From the NCBI GenBank assembly GCA_018266765.1, contig JAFDZU010000049.1, positions 40,404-87,831 of the forward strand: a DNA stretch of 47,428 nt. The letters run 5' to 3'. The stretch is from Bacteroidota bacterium (GTDB lineage: Bacteria; Bacteroidota; Ignavibacteria; Kapaibacteriales; UBA961). How positions within the stretch are numbered: the stretch's first letter is position 1; the number at the start of each line of letters is the position of its first letter. The notes under the pieces are model-generated. The model did not search any database, was not told where the DNA came from, and saw only the letters and a list, made by a program, of their open reading frames with translations. Positions 42,811-47,428 of this stretch are shown piece after piece. Both the position numbers and the translations under genes were made by a program.

Positions 42811-44630
42811 GCTTTCTCCAAAAAAAATGTTTTCATAATTCCTTTGCCTTTGATTTCCATCTCACCGCGGGGGATAAACTGTATTGGAAGTTCATTGAGC
42901 GTAGTCGAAATGAGCGTATTCCTAAACTCCTCGCTCACATGGATCTTCCCCGCCTCGCCGTGCGATTCCATCCTGCTTGCAGTATTGACCGCATCTCCCC
43001 ATAAATCATATGAGTATTTATTTTGTCCAATAATTCCAGCAACGACACTTCCAGAATGAAGCCCTACTCTAAATCCCAATATAATTGGTTCGGAAAATTT
43101 TTGTCCAATCTCAAAATCTTCGAGCATTTCAAGTGCCGCATACGCTGTTTGTTGTGCATGATTTTCACACGCATCGGGTGCACCACAGACAGCCATATAT
43201 GCATCGCCAATAGTCTTGATTTTCTCCAAACCGTATTTTTTGCAAATTGTATCAAAACGCGTAAAAATGATGTCGAGAAGGTCTATTAATTCATCTGCAG
43301 AAACTTTTGTAGATAGCTTCGTAAAGCCAACTATATCTACGAATAGAACACTAACTTTTTCATGTGTATCAGCTATTTTTTTTTCTCCTTTTATCAGACG
43401 TTCGGTGATAGTCGGCGGGAGAATATTTGCAAGAATTTCATCGGTTACCTGCGCGCGGGCACGTTCAACTGCAAGTTGTTTTTCACTCTCGGCATTCTTC
43501 CGTTCAGAATCAAACCTCTTAGCTGATTCCTTTGCTTCTTCTGATTGAACTTCTTTTTCCACATTATGATATTTTTCAAAATACAACGCAAATTCTTCCC
43601 ATTCTTTTTCCCTTTTATACAGTTCCGCAAGTGCTTTATAAACTCTATATAGCGTTAATTTTGCATCAATTTCTATCGAAACAGCAATTGCTTGATGGAA
43701 ATATTCTTTTGCCTTGGCTCCATCAAAGAGATTGAAATTAGGTTCGGAATATAATCTTCCAATATCACCTAAACTATTAGCAAAAAGAAATTTATCTGAT
43801 AATTCATTTTGAATTGACAACGATGCTAAATACAACTCTAAAGCAATTTCATAATCACCAAGTTTCTTGTGTGTACTGCCAAGAGTCATCATTACAAAAG
43901 CAATATCATAGTTATTATTCAGTTTTTTGTGAAATACAAGTGCTTTATTGAGGTATTCTATAGACTCATTTAATAACTCCATACATCCATAAACTCCACC
44001 TATATTCCCATAAATAATTGCGATTCCTGAAAATTCTCCCAATTTCTCACGAATAGAAAGTGCTTTTTTGTAATATTCTAATGCTTGCTCATACGATGCA
44101 AGATTCATATATACACCTGCAATATTACCCAATAGCCGTGCTTCACCGGATAAGTCTTTACTCTCTTCATACCCGGACAAAGATTTTTGATAATATTCTA
44201 ATGCTTTATCGAATAAACCAAGTACAACAAAGATATTTCCAATATTTCCCGTGATTGCATTTATACCGGATTTATCTCCCACTTCATTATACTTTAAGAG
44301 CGCCTGTTGAAAATATTCTAATGCTTTTGTATTAGAAGCAAGTCCGAAATATGCATTTCCTAAAATATGGAGTGCTTGTATCTCAATATGTGTGCGCGCA
44401 TGTTGTACAGCAAGCTCGAGAGCAGATTCGGCATACGATATCGCTTCTGTATATTTGCTTCTGCGCCCCGTCGAACTTGCTAATACTAGTAGAGCATCAG
44501 CATAGTTTTCATCATTTATCTTTGTTTCTGATAATACAATCGTAGCAATTCTTTCAGCTTCTGAATAATTACCGGTAGTATTTGCTTCTCTTGCTTGATT
44601 AAGAAGTATGCGTATTTCTTCGAAATTCAT
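42807..44630 (-). CDS. TPR-adenylate cyclase, array gene 3
   Basis: 607 aa. About 9 TPR units (residues 15-360; KALEYYQKSLSGY, QALEYYKKALSIR), linker, ILANILPPTITERL, cyclase from about 425. Catalytic set Asp432, Lys472, Asp476, Asp542, Asn549, Arg553. Subtype 3; LFVDIVGFT replaces LFADIVGFT at the first metal motif. AT-rich compared with the neighbouring gene at 40945. The ribosome site GGAG is supplied by the cyclase-gene stub that lies after the histidine kinase gene upstream. ATGA overlap with the gene downstream. Confidence 0.92.
   Translation of the reverse strand: MNFEEIRILLNQAREANTTGNYSEAERIATIVLSETKINDENYADALLVLASSTGRRSKYTEAISYAESALELAVQHARTHIEIQALHILGNAYFGLASNTKALEYFQQALLKYNEVGDKSGINAITGNIGNIFVVLGLFDKALEYYQKSLSGYEESKDLSGEARLLGNIAGVYMNLASYEQALEYYKKALSIREKLGEFSGIAIIYGNIGGVYGCMELLNESIEYLNKALVFHKKLNNNYDIAFVMMTLGSTHKKLGDYEIALELYLASLSIQNELSDKFLFANSLGDIGRLYSEPNFNLFDGAKAKEYFHQAIAVSIEIDAKLTLYRVYKALAELYKREKEWEEFALYFEKYHNVEKEVQSEEAKESAKRFDSERKNAESEKQLAVERARAQVTDEILANILPPTITERLIKGEKKIADTHEKVSVLFVDIVGFTKLSTKVSADELIDLLDIIFTRFDTICKKYGLEKIKTIGDAYMAVCGAPDACENHAQQTAYAALEMLEDFEIGQKFSEPIILGFRVGLHSGSVVAGIIGQNKYSYDLWGDAVNTASRMESHGEAGKIHVSEEFRNTLISTTLNELPIQFIPRGEMEIKGKGIMKTFFLEKA
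42890..42915 (-). repeat. Interspersed repeat in cyclase tail, copy 8
   Basis: Core ATTGAGCGTAGTCGA, same central variant as the copy at 32066; encodes ISTTLNELP. Confidence 0.66.
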
Positions 44631-44676
44631 GCTTTCTCCAAAAAATATGTTTTCATTGATCCCTTTTGCGTTTGGT
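44627..44676 (-). pseudogene. Orphan 3' stub of a cyclase gene
   Basis: After the stop of the histidine kinase gene (44690) comes DNA that reads, on the minus strand, ACCAAACGCAAAAGGGATCA then ATG AAA ACA TAT TTT TTG GAG AAA GCA TGA. This corresponds to the last 15 or so codons of the cyclases (KGKGIMKTYFLEKA plus stop), with two single-base insertions. The final TGA overlaps the ATG of the next gene exactly as at true cyclase junctions. It is best explained as the remnant of a cyclase gene whose catalytic part was replaced by the kinase, kept perhaps because it carries the next gene's ribosome site. Confidence 0.8.
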
Positions 44677-44689
44677 ATTTAAATACAAA

Positions 44690-46747
44690 TTAAATATGTA
44701 GTTGTGGAAGTTCTACATAGAAAGTTGCTCCTTTTCCTGCTTCGCTTTCGCACCAAATTTTACCGTTCATCATTTCAATCAGATGCTGAACAATTGATAG
44801 CCCAAGACCCGTTGAATGTTCTCCACCGGTTGGCTTTGCCGATAGTCGTGTAAATTGTCCGAAGAGTTTTTTCTTGTCTTCTTCGGTCAGTCCGGGGCCT
44901 TCATCTTGAACAGAGATTCTAACCGTTTGCTTTGTTTCTTCAACATGAACGTACACATTGGTGTCAAAAGGAGAATATTTCACTGCATTTGAAATCAAGT
45001 TGTCCAATACTTCATGGAGAGCAGTCTGCTCCGAAAGCACAACAAGCGATTTCTCCGGAATTATAGTATGTAGGGTGATATTTTTCTTTAGAGCCGGTTC
45101 TTTATAATCACTAATAATTACATTGAGAATTGATGAAACAACTACCGGCTGTAAAACTAATGTGAATTTCCCTGCTTTAAGTTTTTGAATATCAAGAAGG
45201 TTTCGAATGATGAGGTTCATTCGTGCTGCAGTTGAATTAATTTTGCTCAGTTTATCGAGAATTTCATCTTTGTTGAGATGAGAGAAGTAACGGTTGAGAG
45301 TTTCGGATGTCAATAAAATTGCGGAAAGCGGATTTTTTAGATCGTGAGCAACAATACCAATAACTTCATTTTTCTGGCGATTCGCTTCGTGCAAAGAAAC
45401 ATTGAGTGTGGTAAGTTCTTCGATAACTTTTTCGCGTTCTTCTTTGCGGGCATTCTCGGTAGCAAGTTGTTTTTCACGTTCAGCTTCTTTACGCTCATAC
45501 TCAAGTTTATCAGCATGTTTTTTTGCTTCCTCGCTTTGCACTTCTCCTTTGAAAAGATGGTATAACGTTATGTGTTTATATGCTTCTTCCCATCGTCCTT
45601 GTGAACTATACAGACCGGCGAGGGTTTTGTGCTGTTCATATAGATTCTGTTTTGTACCCAGCTCTTCGTTCAATATAATTGCTTGGAGAAGATATTCTTC
45701 CGACTTCACTATATCATGACCTTCAAAATCAATATTTGCATATAATGAACCCATATTTCCCTTCATACTTGCAACTTCAGCTTTCATGCCGAGCTCTTGG
45801 TGAGCGACAAGTGCTTTTGAGTAATATTCTAGTGCACGCGGGTAGTCTGAAAGTAAATAATAGACACGCCCAATGTGCCCTATTTCTGTTGCAACCAATG
45901 CTTTATTATCGAGTTCTTTTTGAACATCCAGAGCTTTCATGAAGTATTCCAATGCATGAGAATAATCCGAAAGTTCGGCATAAACACTACCGATATGCCC
46001 CGTAACTCTTGCAACTGCCGCTTTCATGCCGAGTTCTTCGTGGATAGTAAGTGCATTCCCAAATGATTCCAATGCACGCCGATAGTCGGCGAGTGCGTAG
46101 TAGACAAGACCGATATTACCTATCACTTCAGAAGTTTCTGCCTTCATCCCCAGATCAATGAATATTGCAAGAGCTTTGCTATAATAATCCAATGCACGTG
46201 GGTAGTCGGCGAGAGCTCTATACACACTTCCTATATGCCCTGTCATTCTTCCTACATTTTCTTCTATTCCAAGTTCTTTATGAGCATTTAGAGATTGTAT
46301 TGAGAATTCCAATGCACACGGATAATCAGCAAGCAAACGATAAATTATCGCAATATTTCCGGTAACTCTTGCAATTTCATCTTTCATGCCGAATTCTTCT
46401 GCTATTGTAAGAGCTTTTGTACAGTTTTCTAATGCGCGTGGGTAGTCCGAAAGTATTTGATATACATTTCCAAAATTACGAAGAGTCTTTGCATACAATC
46501 TTTTGTTGCCTTGACTCTCGGATAGAGCAAGAGCATTTTCCAAGTATGGTAATGTTTCCTTTGCCATACCACGTCTCCATAATGATTCTGCCAGAACCAA
46601 TAATGCTTTGCAATTTGATTCTTGAAATTTTTCGTTCTCAGTTTCAGAAAGTATAGATTGTGCTATGGCTTCTGCATTTGAGTAATTTCCTAAAGTATTC
46701 TCATCTTCAGCATGTTGAACAAGTTCGTCTAATTCTTCGTGTGTCAT
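44690..46747 (-). CDS. TPR-histidine kinase, array gene 2
   Basis: 685 aa, cytoplasmic. About 9 TPR units (residues 15-390), very regular (DYPRALEYYSKAL, MKAEVARVTGHIGSVY), then the array-type linker (EVQSEEAKKHA, EREKQLATENARKEE) and, in place of a cyclase, a complete histidine kinase: H box AHDLKNPLS with His468, N box DNLISNAVKYS with Asn587, G1 DEGPGL with Asp615, and GLGLS at about 647-651. No receiver domain, PAS or membrane segment, and no response regulator gene in the window, so its partner is unknown. It shares the N-terminal and linker design with its cyclase neighbours. A cyclase 3' stub lies between it and the next gene (59-nt gap). Confidence 0.93.
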   Translation of the reverse strand: MTHEELDELVQHAEDENTLGNYSNAEAIAQSILSETENEKFQESNCKALLVLAESLWRRGMAKETLPYLENALALSESQGNKRLYAKTLRNFGNVYQILSDYPRALENCTKALTIAEEFGMKDEIARVTGNIAIIYRLLADYPCALEFSIQSLNAHKELGIEENVGRMTGHIGSVYRALADYPRALDYYSKALAIFIDLGMKAETSEVIGNIGLVYYALADYRRALESFGNALTIHEELGMKAAVARVTGHIGSVYAELSDYSHALEYFMKALDVQKELDNKALVATEIGHIGRVYYLLSDYPRALEYYSKALVAHQELGMKAEVASMKGNMGSLYANIDFEGHDIVKSEEYLLQAIILNEELGTKQNLYEQHKTLAGLYSSQGRWEEAYKHITLYHLFKGEVQSEEAKKHADKLEYERKEAEREKQLATENARKEEREKVIEELTTLNVSLHEANRQKNEVIGIVAHDLKNPLSAILLTSETLNRYFSHLNKDEILDKLSKINSTAARMNLIIRNLLDIQKLKAGKFTLVLQPVVVSSILNVIISDYKEPALKKNITLHTIIPEKSLVVLSEQTALHEVLDNLISNAVKYSPFDTNVYVHVEETKQTVRISVQDEGPGLTEEDKKKLFGQFTRLSAKPTGGEHSTGLGLSIVQHLIEMMNGKIWCESEAGKGATFYVELPQLHI

Positions 46748-46754
46748 AATTTTA

Positions 46755-47428
46755 TCATATTTGTTCCAAAAAATATGTTTTCATCCTTCCTTTTCCTTTA
46801 ATTACCATCTCACCGCGAGGGATAAATTGTATCGGTAGCTCATTGAGCGAAGTCGAAATGAGCGCAGTTCTAAATTCTTCGCTCACTTGTATCCGCCCCG
46901 CCTCGCCGTACGATTCCATTCGCGCCGCCGTATTTACAGCATCGCCGTAAATGTCGTAAGCAAGTTTTCCCGTGCCGATTAAGCCCGCCGTGATTTCCCC
47001 GCAATGCAAGCCAATCCGCAAATGAAAAAGAGTTCCTTTTGGAAGATGATTGCGGATTTCTTCCGGCAGTTGAATGTCCTCCATCATATCAAGTGCCATG
47101 AGCGCAAGTCGTTCCGTATGATTAATATAGCGAATCGGCGCACCGCAGACTGCCATGTAGCCGTCGCCGATAGTTTTGATGCGCTCACAGCCGTGTTTGA
47201 GGGCAAATGAGTCGAAATGTTCGAAGATGAAATTCATAAATCCGAGCACTATGGCTGGAGGCAATTTTGCCGATAGTTGCGTAAAGCCAACAACATCTGC
47301 AAAAAGAACTGACGCGCTTTCAAAATGGTCTGCGATTCGCAGTTCACCCTGAATCACGCGGTCGGCGATGGATTTCGGCAGGGTTTTGTGGAGGAGTTCT
47401 TCGGTGGCTTGGGAGCGGGCGCGCTCGA
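46755..47428 (-). CDS. TPR-adenylate cyclase, array gene 1 in window (5' part missing)
   Basis: Only the last 224 or so residues are inside the window; the frame is open to the right edge and begins within the linker (ATEELLHKTLPKSIADRV), so an internal GTG at 47357 is not the start. The cyclase domain is complete: LFADVVGFT, ERIKTIGDGYM, LAYDIYGDAVNTAARM all keep the metal, adenine-selecting and Asn/Arg residues. Subtype 1. VIKGKG with RMKTYFLEQI at the end. TPR repeats are expected upstream, and the array probably continues beyond the window. Seven-nt gap to the kinase gene. Confidence 0.92.
   Translation of the reverse strand, partial: ERARSQATEELLHKTLPKSIADRVIQGELRIADHFESASVLFADVVGFTQLSAKLPPAIVLGFMNFIFEHFDSFALKHGCERIKTIGDGYMAVCGAPIRYINHTERLALMALDMMEDIQLPEEIRNHLPKGTLFHLRIGLHCGEITAGLIGTGKLAYDIYGDAVNTAARMESYGEAGRIQVSEEFRTALISTSLNELPIQFIPRGEMVIKGKGRMKTYFLEQI
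46838..46863 (-). repeat. Interspersed repeat in cyclase tail, copy 9
   Basis: Core ATTGAGCGAAGTCGA, preceded by GCTC where other copies have GTTC; encodes ISTSLNELP. Confidence 0.67.

Noticed and set aside
20592-47357. Guanylate cyclase function for the array
   Set aside because: Guanylate cyclases have Glu and Cys at the base-selecting positions; all members here have Lys and Asp, the adenylate pattern.
46755-47357. Stand-alone 200-aa cyclase starting at 47357
   Set aside because: The start is an internal GTG (Val of SIADRV); the frame continues upstream to the window edge with the conserved linker.
20592-47428. Diversity-generating retroelement or phase-variation cassette system
   Set aside because: No reverse transcriptase, recombinase or template repeat is present; the variation is explained by duplication and gene conversion.

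Overview
The window holds two large minus-strand blocks separated by a short region of unrelated genes. It probably comes from a flagellated member of the Bacteroidota / Ignavibacteria-Kapabacteria side of the FCB group. The evidence is a textbook TTTG-N19-TANNTTTG promoter in front of a tRNA-Ser gene, interspersed palindromic repeats of the kind common in that group, DUF559 cassettes, moderate-to-low GC, and many genes with weak Shine-Dalgarno sequences. Genus and species cannot be read from the sequence.

Region 1 (about 300-15000, minus strand) is one flagellar basal body/hook operon. In transcription order it reads flgB, flgC, a 99-aa unknown, fliE, fliF, fliG, fliH, fliI, fliJ, a MotE-like gene, fliK, flgD, a flagellar operon protein (TIGR02530-like) and flgE, ending at a strong intrinsic terminator. 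FliK is unusually long (1390 aa) and carries six 29-residue tandem repeats. A sigma-54-like site lies upstream of flgB.

Region 2 (15338-20313) has a single-chain restriction-modification protein on the plus strand. A complete DUF559 endonuclease cassette, with its own inverted repeats, is inserted in frame in it. A convergent secreted TPR/alpha-beta hydrolase and a tRNA-Ser(CGA) follow.

Region 3 (20592 to beyond 47428, minus strand) is the remarkable part. It is an uninterrupted, mostly ATGA-coupled run of 15 paralogous genes. Fourteen encode TPR array + coiled linker + class III adenylate cyclase; one (44690-46747) has the same TPR array and linker but a histidine kinase in place of the cyclase, and still carries the 3' stub of a cyclase gene after its stop codon. 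Every cyclase keeps both metal-binding Asp, the adenine-selecting Lys/Asp pair and the Asn/Arg pair, so all look active and adenylate-specific. The paralogs are mosaics: TPR, linker, catalytic core and 3' tail have different closest relatives, and one 249-bp stretch differs at only two positions between two genes 5.3 kb apart. Several unrelated genomic palindromic repeats have entered these genes in frame, three kinds at the same loop near the end of the cyclase domain. I infer an actively recombining, co-translated bank of cAMP-producing sensors with interchangeable TPR input modules. No cAMP receptor, transcription factor or promoter for the array is inside the window.
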